25,485 nucleotides of DNA from a virus. Made by a program: the position numbers and the translations under genes. How positions within the stretch are numbered: the first letter of the stretch is position 1; every line of letters starts with the position of its first letter. Positions 6,713 to 13,055 of this stretch are shown here, piece by piece. The stretch spans positions 1 through 25,485 of the IMG/VR virus record IMGVR_UViG_3300005529_000447. One strand, given 5' to 3'. The notes beneath the pieces were generated by a model. That model saw only the letters and a program-made list of their open reading frames with translations. It did no database searches and was not told where the DNA came from.

Positions 6713-8158
6713 CTACGGTACGGATGTCCCGGCGTCAAGGTCGGACGCAATTACGTCCGGGACCGGCTGGCCGTCCACCTTACAGCCGACCCGACCGACC
6801 CCGACCGTCGTCGGTAAAACCGCGTCCCCAACGTACAACCGGCACCCGGCCAGCACGTTCGACCGACTCTGCGGCGTGTCTATCAGGTTGCCGGCCATGT
6901 CGGTCGCCCGCACGGCAACGCGGCGAATGGGCTGATCGTACATATCGAGGGCGAATCCGTTCTGGTTCCAGCGGTGGGGAGAGAGTACGGACAGGCCGGA
7001 GTTCTCGATCCTGTTGTTCGCGGCCAGCGGCCCGAACTCGACCGGGGCGTCCCGCCACTCACAATCGGAGAAGACGTTCCCGGTGTTGTCGCCCCAAAAC
7101 AGCGTCGGGGCGTCGGTCTGCATGTCCCAGACCCGGTTGTCGCGGGCGGGGGACTGGAACTGGACGCAACTGCCGCGACAGCCGTGGGCGCGGGTGGTGA
7201 AGACGAGGTTGCGGGAAAACTCGTGTGCCCCCTCGCTGATGAACGACTCGCTGCCATTCTCGGTGCCGGCAATGTTTCGGAGGCGGGTGCCGACGAACAG
7301 GCAGTCGGTGATCGGCCCGTCGTCCGTGTTGAACACCGGCCCGCGGTCCGTGTCGTCGTACTCGCAATCGATCTGACAGGCCGAGGAGCCGTCCGCGCCG
7401 GGGGAGTACCTCAGCTGGTAGGCGTGGGGCCATCCCGGACCGCGGAACCGGCACTTCCACATGAGGCCGCGGGGGGCGTTCGTCGCCCCGGCCCCGTCGA
7501 ACAGGCAGTTGATGAGGGTGACGGTCGCGTTCACGGCCCCGAGGTTGCAGTCGTGGAAGACGCACCGCTTGCAAACGAGGCCTGGGTTCCACGCGAAGAC
7601 CCCGTCTTTCGCCAGCGGCGCCTCGAAGGTGATGCCCGGCCCGAAGCCGCTGATCGTCAAGTCCGGGGACGACGAGACGACCCACGACCGCGAGGATGAG
7701 AGAATGACGGCCCCGGCCCCGAAAATTGTCCGCGGCTCCTGTGGCGGGTCGATGGTCGCGGCGCCGATGTCGTAGAGGCCGGTGAGTACCACGTCGCCGA
7801 CGGCCAGCGCCTTGGTGATCGCGGCGGCCGACGCGCCCGGCGCGAGCGTGGTCGTGTGCTTCCGCGGTGTGGGCGCCACCACGTCGAAGGCGAACTCCGG
7901 CCCCCGCCCGGAGTCGAGGAGCCACCGACCCGGTACGGCATTGGCAAGGAGGGAAACGGAGCCGTAGAACTGGAGCGGCCAGCCGTTACCGGACGTGCGG
8001 GGCAGGTGGACCCTCGGCACCTCACTTACCACACCGAACGGGCCGACCCAACGGTAGGTCGTGGGGTCGAATCCGCCGCCGACCGCCCAGACCGTCGCCA
8101 GGGAGCGGTCGGGGTCGCCCGGGACGAGGCGAGTACGGTCCTGCCCGCGGGTCGCCAT
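6713..8158 (-). CDS. Beta-helix tail-spike-like protein, 481 aa
   Basis: ATG at 8158 shares its first base with the portal's TAA (TAATG), with GAGGG upstream. Residues about 100-400 consist of short repeating strands with regular Asn/Asp/Cys positions (CVFHDCNLGAVNATVTLINC, CLFVGTRLRNIAG, VFSDCEWRDAPVEF), typical of right-handed beta-helix proteins. These form phage tail spikes and surface depolymerases. No catalytic residues can be assigned. The N-terminus (about 90 residues) could be the virion-binding part. Placement next to the portal rather than beside tail genes is unusual, although no other tail genes are in the window. Confidence 0.65.
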   Translation of the reverse strand: MATRGQDRTRLVPGDPDRSLATVWAVGGGFDPTTYRWVGPFGVVSEVPRVHLPRTSGNGWPLQFYGSVSLLANAVPGRWLLDSGRGPEFAFDVVAPTPRKHTTTLAPGASAAAITKALAVGDVVLTGLYDIGAATIDPPQEPRTIFGAGAVILSSSRSWVVSSSPDLTISGFGPGITFEAPLAKDGVFAWNPGLVCKRCVFHDCNLGAVNATVTLINCLFDGAGATNAPRGLMWKCRFRGPGWPHAYQLRYSPGADGSSACQIDCEYDDTDRGPVFNTDDGPITDCLFVGTRLRNIAGTENGSESFISEGAHEFSRNLVFTTRAHGCRGSCVQFQSPARDNRVWDMQTDAPTLFWGDNTGNVFSDCEWRDAPVEFGPLAANNRIENSGLSVLSPHRWNQNGFALDMYDQPIRRVAVRATDMAGNLIDTPQSRSNVLAGCRLYVGDAVLPTTVGVGRVGCKVDGQPVPDVIASDLDAGTSVP

Positions 8159-9828
8159 TACGGTTTACCCTCGACTTTGCCCTTCGGCCGACCGTTCTTC
8201 TTCGTCGTCGGGGTTCCCTTCCTGCCGCCCCCTTGGGGCTTGGCCGCCGGTGCCGGCTGGGCGGGGAGGGCGACGGCCGTGGCCTTGGCGATCGTCGCCG
8301 TCATCGGCTCGGGCTTGTTGGCCACCAGTTCCTTCTCGACCGCCTTCGCCTCGGTGTCGCTGAACCCGAGGCAGAGTGTCAGGGCCAGTCGGAGGGGCAT
8401 GACCTGATTCACGTCGCCCGTCACATACTGCATCAGCGCCTGGATGCGCTTGAGGCCGATCTCCGCCTTGTCCTTGTCGCCGAGGGACTTCAGGTCCCGC
8501 CAGCTGACGAAGTACTCGGCCGCCCGCGGCAGGCACCCGAGGTCCATGAGGCGGTCGATCACCGGGCGGACGAGGAACGGCTCGACGTAGTTCGCCTGCC
8601 GGCCGCCGAGTCGCTCCTTCCACGTCGTCGTGTTCTCGGTGCCGGCGAGGTGGCCGGTCTGCATCCCGAGGAACACCGGGACGGGGATGCCGCCGGTGGC
8701 GCAGAGCATGGCGATCTGCTGGTCGAGGTTGGACTTCGGGTCGGCGACCTGCGGGGAGAGCGACTTCCACTCGCCGCCGACGGCCGACAGGAACCGCTGG
8801 AGGCCGTTCTGGTAGGCCGACATCTCCGTCCGGATCGTCGCCTTGTCGATCACCCCGGACGAGAGGAACTCCGGGTAGGTGGTGAAGGCGTAGCCGGGGA
8901 ACCCGCCCTTCCAGAACATCTCGGCGGACGACCCGGCCACCTTGCGGACGTCGGTGATGATGTTGATGACGTTCTGGAGGCGGGGGACGCCGTGGACCTC
9001 GGACGCCTCCCGGTTGTCGGCGACGTGGACGACGCGGGTCCAGTGGACGCGGACGGACTTGACCACCTCCTCCTGGCCCGTGCCGCCGGTCGCGTACAGG
9101 CCGTCGCCGCCGAGCCGCAGGCTGTAGTAGAGGGGCTGGCCGAAGTGCCACGACCGGACGTCGGCGTCGATCTCCTCGATGAAGCAGTGCTCCTCGCCGA
9201 GCGCCCGGACGTAGAGGAGGTTGTGGGTGCGGGCGTTCTTGCGGACGGTCCCGTCCCGGTTGTACGAGGCGACCGGGGTGGCCGGGTCCGCCCCGTCGTC
9301 CAGGCCGAGGAGGAGGACGCCGAACCGGCCGACGCCGGACAGGCGGTCGATCCGGTGCATGTAGTGGAGGAGGAGGGTCTTGCGGACCAGGGCGGCGAGG
9401 GCCGTCTCCCACGGGGTCGGGTTCTTGGGGTCCTCCTGCTCGTAGATCGTCGGGTAGGCGGCCCAGCACTCGTCCGGCCAGATGTTGACGTACCTCGCCG
9501 CCAGCCCGACCCGGGCGTAGGCGTAGGAGTAGTCGGACGGGCCGGGGGCGGAGATGTAGCCGCACTCCTTGTCGAGGTCCCGGTTCGGGTTGCCGTCGAG
9601 GCCCCACGACCCGCCGCGGACGGCCGTCACCCGCCCGCCCGTCAGCCACGCCGGGTTCTCGGGGGACCAGTTGGCGACCGGCCCCCGGCCGGCGGCGGAC
9701 TGCTTCCACTGGTTGAGCAGGGTGTTGAAGACGGAATCCTCGCGGGACTTCCACTCCCCCTCTTCGAGGACCTGATCGGCCCCGGTCGTCCGGGAGTATT
9801 CGTTGGCGAGGATGAGTTGTCGGACCAC
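8158..9828 (-). CDS. Phage portal protein, DUF1073 (Gp6-like) type, 556 aa
   Basis: GTG at 9828 follows GGAGTAATCCC and lies just after the TAA of the 60-aa gene. The family signature is visible: DRLSGVGRFGVLLLGLDD near residues 160-180, a segment with RVVHVADN and SEVHGVPRLQNVIN near 265-290, then SAEMFWKGGFPG near 300-315, and QQIAMLCATGGIPVPVFLG near 365-390. DUF1073 proteins form the ring through which DNA enters and leaves the capsid. The last 60 residues are Ala/Pro/Lys-rich and probably disordered. Length fits the family. It is the structural anchor for calling this block a head module. Confidence 0.85.
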   Translation of the reverse strand: MVRQLILANEYSRTTGADQVLEEGEWKSREDSVFNTLLNQWKQSAAGRGPVANWSPENPAWLTGGRVTAVRGGSWGLDGNPNRDLDKECGYISAPGPSDYSYAYARVGLAARYVNIWPDECWAAYPTIYEQEDPKNPTPWETALAALVRKTLLLHYMHRIDRLSGVGRFGVLLLGLDDGADPATPVASYNRDGTVRKNARTHNLLYVRALGEEHCFIEEIDADVRSWHFGQPLYYSLRLGGDGLYATGGTGQEEVVKSVRVHWTRVVHVADNREASEVHGVPRLQNVINIITDVRKVAGSSAEMFWKGGFPGYAFTTYPEFLSSGVIDKATIRTEMSAYQNGLQRFLSAVGGEWKSLSPQVADPKSNLDQQIAMLCATGGIPVPVFLGMQTGHLAGTENTTTWKERLGGRQANYVEPFLVRPVIDRLMDLGCLPRAAEYFVSWRDLKSLGDKDKAEIGLKRIQALMQYVTGDVNQVMPLRLALTLCLGFSDTEAKAVEKELVANKPEPMTATIAKATAVALPAQPAPAAKPQGGGRKGTPTTKKNGRPKGKVEGKP

Positions 9829-9832
9829 GGGA

Positions 9833-10015
9833 TTACTCCACGGCGGCTTTAAGGTTCTTGAGGGCGTACCGGAGGGCCTTGGCCGACCGGGCCACTTCGG
9901 GGTCGTAGGGCATCCGGTCGGCCAGTTCCGCCACCGTCCGGGCGGCCAGGGCGAGGGCGCGGACCGCCTTCGGGTTCGCCAGCCTCACGCTGATGACGAG
10001 TTCGCCGAGGTCCAC
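9833..10015 (-). CDS. Hypothetical 60-aa helical protein
   Basis: GTG at 10015 is preceded by GGGGGATTGACCT and lies three bases past the upstream stop. Its stop is four bases before the portal start, so it is tightly packed in the operon. The sequence is almost wholly helical and Ala/Leu-rich (KAVRALALAARTVAELADRM, KALRYALKNLKAAVE). There are no known motifs; a small assembly or regulatory protein is possible. Confidence 0.55.
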   Translation of the reverse strand: MDLGELVISVRLANPKAVRALALAARTVAELADRMPYDPEVARSAKALRYALKNLKAAVE

Positions 10016-10018
10016 AGG

Positions 10019-10300
10019 TCAATCCCCCAGGAACGGTGAGAGCCAGTCGTTGACGACCGCGGCCACCCTGGCGGCGACCCGCGGGGCGATCTCGTCCGTG
10101 AACTCTTTCTTGTCGTCCGGGGTGGCGATCGGGTCGGGGAGTTTGTTGACCAGCCCGCCGACCTTCTCCACGAAGAATTTCCGGAACCGCTTTTCCGAGA
10201 TCAGGTCCCGGGTCGCGGCCTGCATGAGCCGGCGGACGACCGCCCCGTCGAAAATCCCCCCGGCCTTGTCCGCCTTCTTTTTCCCCTTGCCCTTCGCCAC
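10019..10300 (-). CDS. Hypothetical basic protein, 93 aa
   Basis: GTG at 10300 has AGGGGG six bases upstream, overlapping the TAG of the 43-aa gene. The N-terminus is very basic (AKGKGKKKADKAGG) and suggests nucleic-acid contact. The rest is helical (VVRRLMQAATRDLI, FRKFFVEKVGGLVNKL). It sits in the small-gene run before the portal. I do not recognise the family. Confidence 0.6.
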   Translation of the reverse strand: MAKGKGKKKADKAGGIFDGAVVRRLMQAATRDLISEKRFRKFFVEKVGGLVNKLPDPIATPDDKKEFTDEIAPRVAARVAAVVNDWLSPFLGD

Positions 10301-10310
10301 GCCACACCCC

Positions 10311-10442
10311 CTAGCCGATTTCGACCCGCCGCCCCCTCAACACCGGGAAGCCCCACACGAAAAAGTACCAGCGGTGCTCCCAGTGCCAGAAGGTGACGTG
10401 CCACCCCCACCACCCCTTCGTCCGGTCCGGCAGTCCGAACAT
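10311..10442 (-). CDS. 43-aa tryptophan-rich peptide
   Basis: ATG at 10442 follows AGGTGTGAG, whose AG overlaps the TAG of the upstream gene. The frame reads MFGLPDRTKGWWGWHVTFWH and then WEHRWYFFVWGFPVLRGRR with VEIG before TAG. Seven of 43 residues are Trp and five are Phe, with two His-Trp pairs. The short hydrophobic stretch (WYFFVWGFPVL) might insert in a membrane interface. Its stop overlaps the next gene's SD, so it is packed like a real operon member. The role is unknown. Confidence 0.5.
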   Translation of the reverse strand: MFGLPDRTKGWWGWHVTFWHWEHRWYFFVWGFPVLRGRRVEIG

Positions 10443-10449
10443 CTCACAC

Positions 10450-10677
10450 CTACTTTTTCGGAAAGTCGTAGCGGACCTCGACGTAGTGGTCGCCGCTCTC
10501 GTCCGGCCCTAGGCTGTACGAGACCTCCACCACGATCCGCCCGTCGCCGCACTCGTTGGGCGACCCAAGGGCCGGCACCCCGGGCGTCGTCGGGGCGTCC
10601 TTGGGGTTTCTGACCCCGCGGACCCGGAACCGCCGCCGGTCGATCCCGCGGGAATCGACCTCAATGACCTGAGTCAC
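10450..10677 (-). CDS. Hypothetical 75-aa beta-rich protein
   Basis: GTG at 10677 overlaps the upstream TGA (GTGA), with AAGGGG upstream. The middle has PNECGDGRIVVEVSYSLGPD, and the end is HYVEVRYDFPKK, a pattern of two or three beta strands with an exposed turn. No family is recognised. Neighbours on both sides are tightly packed, which supports its reality. Confidence 0.6.
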   Translation of the reverse strand: MTQVIEVDSRGIDRRRFRVRGVRNPKDAPTTPGVPALGSPNECGDGRIVVEVSYSLGPDESGDHYVEVRYDFPKK

Positions 10678-10841
10678 TTCTTACCCCTTCGCCTCTTGGA
10701 CGGCTTCCACCCGTGCTCGATCGCCCGGAGGAGGCGCATCTGGGACTTGGCCCGCTTTTTACTCAGGCCCTTCTTGCTCTTGAACCCCCGCGGCCCCTTC
10801 ACCCGGTAGCCGCCCTTGCCTTTTATGAGTTTATATGGAAT
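10674..10841 (-). CDS. Small basic protein (IPYK...), 55 aa, apparent ATT start
   Basis: The frame reads IPYKLIKGKGGYRVKGPRGF, then KSKKGLSKKRAKSQMRLLRA, ending IEHGWKPSKRRRGKK. It resembles very short basic phage proteins that begin MPYK and carry a GGYKV-GP-G-KSKK pattern (recalled resemblance). No ATG, GTG or TTG is available at the expected start: the codon before CCA-TAT-AAA is ATT, seven bases after a perfect AAGGAGGG. The 5' end overlaps the 3' end of the broken HNH gene by 19 bases. The stop overlaps the next gene's GTG (GTGA). Either ATT is used as a rare start or the initiator was damaged by the HNH insertion. Confidence 0.55.
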   Translation of the reverse strand: MPYKLIKGKGGYRVKGPRGFKSKKGLSKKRAKSQMRLLRAIEHGWKPSKRRRGKK

Positions 10842-11354
10842 TGCACATCCCTCCTTAAATGACCCCAGCGACGACCAGAAACTATACGACTAATTGTACT
10901 CTGGCTTACGGACAACTCACAGGCAACGGAGGTCTGTGATTCCCCATTACTACACCGACGGATGATATCACAGACTTGTCGATTCGTAAACTTGGCGAGT
11001 CCGTGGTGTTCACCCCTATTGTAGTAAGCAGTTCCGTGGAATGCCTTGTCCCTCATGTTTACCGATCTAGAGGCCCATGATAGATTCTTCAGGTTACAGT
11101 TGCTAGGGTCCCTGTCGGGAAAGTGTCTACACTCCATTCCCTCTGGGCAGGGTCCGACAAAAGTCTCCAAAGACCAGTCGATGCACCAAACACCTAGAAG
11201 CCCTCCCCTGATTACACAAGGTCACTTGAGGATATCCACCCGAATATCCGTACCTGAGTAGTCCTCTGATACCACCCTTATGACTCCACACACGACCGGC
11301 GGTGTCGATCGTGTAATTGGGGAAGTTGGGTATTGCTTTTTCTCTATACGGCAC
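10823..11354 (-). pseudogene. Frameshifted NUMOD4/HNH homing-type endonuclease
   Basis: GTG at 11354 follows GGAGGG. The first frame reads through a NUMOD4-like DNA-recognition segment (IPNFPNYTIDTAGRVWS) to VHRLVFGDF and then stops at 11127. The other frame continues with ETFVGPCPEGMECRHFPDRD, SNCNLKNLSWA and a C-terminal helix-turn-helix. Removing one T from the TTT at 11169-11171 (minus strand) restores VHRLVLETFVGPCP, the usual HNH_3 order, and gives 176 aa, nearly the same as the intact relative at 22771-23304 (177 aa). Composition is visibly less GC-rich than the neighbours. It is probably a decaying mobile element; a sequencing error is the alternative. Confidence 0.8.
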
Positions 11355-11427
11355 CGGACTACCCTCCACAAGTCGGGAAAGTGGGGCGTCCTGCCCCTCG
11401 CCTCAGTCGTCCTAGCCCTCAAATCCA

Positions 11428-11880
11428 CTACGGCGCCGTCGTCGTGGTCGTCGAGGTGGTCGTGGACGCCGCGGTGAACGTGATCGCGGCGGAGACCACC
11501 ACCGACCCGTCCGGCATCACCGCCGCGGCGTAGAACGTCGGCGTCCCGGAGTCGGTGAGGGTGAGGATCAGCTTGCCGGCCGCGTCCGTCACGCACCGGA
11601 GGTACTTCCCCGCCACCACCGCCGCCAGCACCGCCCCGCTCGCCCCCGCCGCCACCCCGCCGGTCGGCGCCGTCCCGACGATCGCCGTCGCCCCGGCCAC
11701 GCCGGACAGGTAGACGTCCACGACGGCGATCTGCGCCAGGTTCTTCCCGTTCTCGTCCTTGAGTTGGACCGTCACGGGGATGGCACTCCCGACCTGTGTC
11801 CCGGCCGTGACCGTACTCCTCGCCCCGAACAGCTGACTCGCCCAGGGGCTTTTCGCCCTCGGAATCTTCGGCACGGACAT
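11428..11880 (-). CDS. Ig-like/decoration-like phage protein, 150 aa
   Basis: ATG at 11880 lies behind GGAGGTGGAGG. The protein is beta-rich, with VTAGTQVGSAIPVTVQLKDE, then VVDVYLSGVAGATAI, GKLILTLTDSGTPTFYAAAV and MPDGSVVVSAAITFT. This pattern is common in phage Ig-like or head-decoration proteins. It ends in a Thr/Ser run (STTTSTTTTTAP), probably a flexible linker or attachment tail. It is the first gene behind the palindrome-controlled promoter at 11967-11995, with a leader of about 80 bases. Surface display on the capsid is inferred. Confidence 0.65.
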   Translation of the reverse strand: MSVPKIPRAKSPWASQLFGARSTVTAGTQVGSAIPVTVQLKDENGKNLAQIAVVDVYLSGVAGATAIVGTAPTGGVAAGASGAVLAAVVAGKYLRCVTDAAGKLILTLTDSGTPTFYAAAVMPDGSVVVSAAITFTAASTTTSTTTTTAP

Positions 11881-11944
11881 CCTCCACCTCCACAGTCCGT
11901 TCCCACCCGAAATCTCAAATCCGAACAGGGTCTCGGGCGATTCC

Positions 11945-11981
11945 CTATTCAGTTACCATGAGGATCATGGTAACTGAATAG
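11945..11981. promoter_or_regulatory. 37-bp perfect inverted repeat (candidate operator)
   Basis: The 17-base arm CTATTCAGTTACCATGA is followed by GGA and its exact reverse complement. No T-run follows on either strand, so it is not a classic terminator. The right half contains the -10 box of the leftward promoter at 11967-11995, which makes it a strong candidate binding site for a dimeric repressor of the structural genes. Confidence 0.75.
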
Positions 11982-11995
11982 TCGCCCCCCGTCAA
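11967..11995 (-). promoter_or_regulatory. Promoter of the leftward structural block
   Basis: On the minus strand TTGACG (11995-11990) and TACCAT (11972-11967) are separated by exactly 17 bp. The -35 matches five of six consensus bases and the -10 four. The start site would fall near 11960, inside the palindrome. The first gene downstream starts at 11880. Confidence 0.6.
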
Positions 11996-12139
11996 GCCCG
12001 AAATCTTCCCACAATCCCGGTCGAAATCGTCCCGTTCCCACCAAAAAGTCGAGGGAAATCACCACCCCGAATGACTGTAAGGCGGTCCGGGAAGCCGATG
12101 GTGTATGTGTCGTGTACACCTTCCGGGTATTTCCACCCC

Positions 12140-12356
12140 GTTGACTCCGTAAATTTCTGGCGCCGTGTGGTGGCGATTTCCCGTTTTGTTGACTCCGGAA
12201 ATTTTGGTATCTACATCTCTGTGGGGTCTGTTTTTGGTAGGGCGGGTTGACTCCGAAAAATTCCACACCCGAATCTCAGTGGGGGTCTGTTTTTGGTTCC
12301 ACCCCATACTGTTGATTTCAGAAATCTCTACTATCGAATCTCAGTGGGGTCCCCCC
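12140..12356. repeat. Four imperfect direct repeats in non-coding DNA (GTTGACTCCG family)
   Basis: Copies begin at 12140, 12188, 12246 and 12311. Each opens with GTTGACTCCG or a variant, then an A/T stretch (AAATTT-like). Copies two to four continue to ATCTCAGTGGGG or a near match, and copies two and three add TCTGTTTTTGG. Spacing is 48, 58 and 65 bases. No convincing gene lies here on either strand. Such arrays can be replication iterons, regulator sites or decayed duplications. The wider non-coding stretch runs from 11882 to 12642. Confidence 0.6.
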
Positions 12357-12413
12357 ACCCCGCCGCCCCTAGCGCCGCCTAACCGTCGAACACCCACCCC
12401 CCTCAACCCGTCG

Positions 12414-12515
12414 TTAGGCTCCCCTAACCACCCCGAATTAGGCTCTCCTAACAGGCCACTTCAACCCCATTGAGAGCGGAAATTAGGCTCTCCAAATCAC
12501 ACGATTAGGCTCTCT
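12414..12515. repeat. TTAGGCTC repeats with TTAGG-N4-CCTAA dyads
   Basis: TTAGGCT recurs at 12414, 12438, 12483 and 12505. The first two copies are complete dyads (GTTAGG-CTCC-CCTAAC and TTAGG-CTCT-CCTAA); the last two keep only the left half. An A/T-rich tract follows (about 12520-12565). Repeats plus an A/T-rich tract between divergent gene blocks suggest a replication origin or a regulator-binding region. Confidence 0.55.
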
Positions 12516-12642
12516 ACGGCATGGATTATTTTGGTCATATGCACCATTTTTTATGTAACATCGGGGACGATTCTGCGCTACCGCTAGTACCGCCCGCGGT
12601 GGGTCGGCCGAGATCGGCTCAAGTCACCAGGGGAACGGACCG

Positions 12643-12732
12643 ATGATGTACGCGGTGGCAGCGTTCGGGGCCGCAGTCCTGGCCGACCAGCTGCGGGTCA
12701 TCGCCGTGGCCGCGTGGCGGGGGCGGAAGTAA
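12643..12732 (+). CDS. Possible 29-aa hydrophobic peptide
   Basis: ATG-ATG at 12643 follows AGGGGAACGGACCG. The frame reads MMYAVAAFGAAVLADQLRVI then AVAAWRGRK. The Ala/Val-rich segment is interrupted by DQLR, so it is an amphipathic helix rather than a clean membrane span. It is the first possible gene of the rightward block. No family is recognised, and the short length keeps confidence low. Confidence 0.4.
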   Translation: MMYAVAAFGAAVLADQLRVIAVAAWRGRK

Positions 12733-12743
12733 TTTCCAAAAAA

Positions 12744-12778
12744 ATCGTCCGGGGGCATTGACAACACGACCGGACGAT
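12744..12778. promoter_or_regulatory. Nine-bp dyad flanking the -35 box (candidate operator)
   Basis: ATCGTCCGG (12744-12752) and CCGGACGAT (12770-12778) are exact reverse complements separated by 17 bases. The -35 TTGACA lies between the arms and the right arm fills the promoter spacer. A protein bound here would compete with RNA polymerase. Confidence 0.55.
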
Positions 12779-12786
12779 AGTAGGGT
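12758..12786 (+). promoter_or_regulatory. Rightward promoter before the first structured leader
   Basis: A perfect TTGACA (12758-12763) is followed after 17 bp by TAGGGT (12781-12786), which keeps the T, A and final T of the -10 consensus. Transcription would start near 12793 and run through the hairpin-rich leader into the 187-aa gene at 13056. Confidence 0.55.
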
Positions 12787-12792
12787 AGGAGG

Positions 12793-13048
12793 TGGCGGCA
12801 CGGATTCCGCCCGGATCGGACCGAGCGCACGGACGCACGACGGGACCACTAGCGGGGGTCCAACCCCGCAGACGCGCGACAGGCTCGGGGCACGACCCCG
12901 ACCGGCGCGGCCCTGAAAAGGGCATCGACGGACCGAACGGGGGTGCAACCCGTCGGCCCGTCACAACCCGCCCGGGTTGCGGGCCGCACGTTGCGGTTCG
13001 GCTACGGGCGGGCGGATCAGTCCCCGGCTCCGGGGACTGGACGGGGGA
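12793..13048 (+). ncRNA. Candidate structured RNA or leader with six serial hairpins
   Basis: Between the promoter and the ATG at 13056 there is no convincing gene, but local stems follow one after another: GCGGGG/CCCCGC (12852-12869), TCGGGG/CCCCGA (12885-12901), GCCCT-GAAA-AGGGC with a GNRA tetraloop (12910-12923), ACGGG/CCCGT (12937-12953), CAACCCG/CGGGTTG (12964-12979) and CAGTCCCCGG/CCGGGGACTG (13018-13039). The last stem ends 16 bases before the ATG and could control translation. GC-rich DNA makes some pairing by chance, but the regular series and the GNRA loop favour a real RNA. It matches no RNA family I know. Confidence 0.5.
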
Positions 13049-13055
13049 TTTCATC

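Noticed and set aside
7867-9852. Rightward open frame of 661 codons opposite the portal
   Set aside because: It mirrors the portal codons; the portal has recognisable family motifs.
11949-12307. Two leftward open frames (82 and 105 codons) across the repeat array
   Set aside because: They read through direct repeats in different frames, lack an SD, and show no protein-like composition.
12850-13000. tRNA-like GGGTCCAACCCC and GGTGCAACCC segments
   Set aside because: No acceptor stem, anticodon arm or T-loop consensus can be assembled around them.
12792-13055. N-terminal extension of the 187-aa protein to a GTG at 12792
   Set aside because: The stretch is a chain of hairpins, the supposed start overlaps its own SD and the predicted transcription start, and ATG 13056 has its own spacing-correct G-rich SD.
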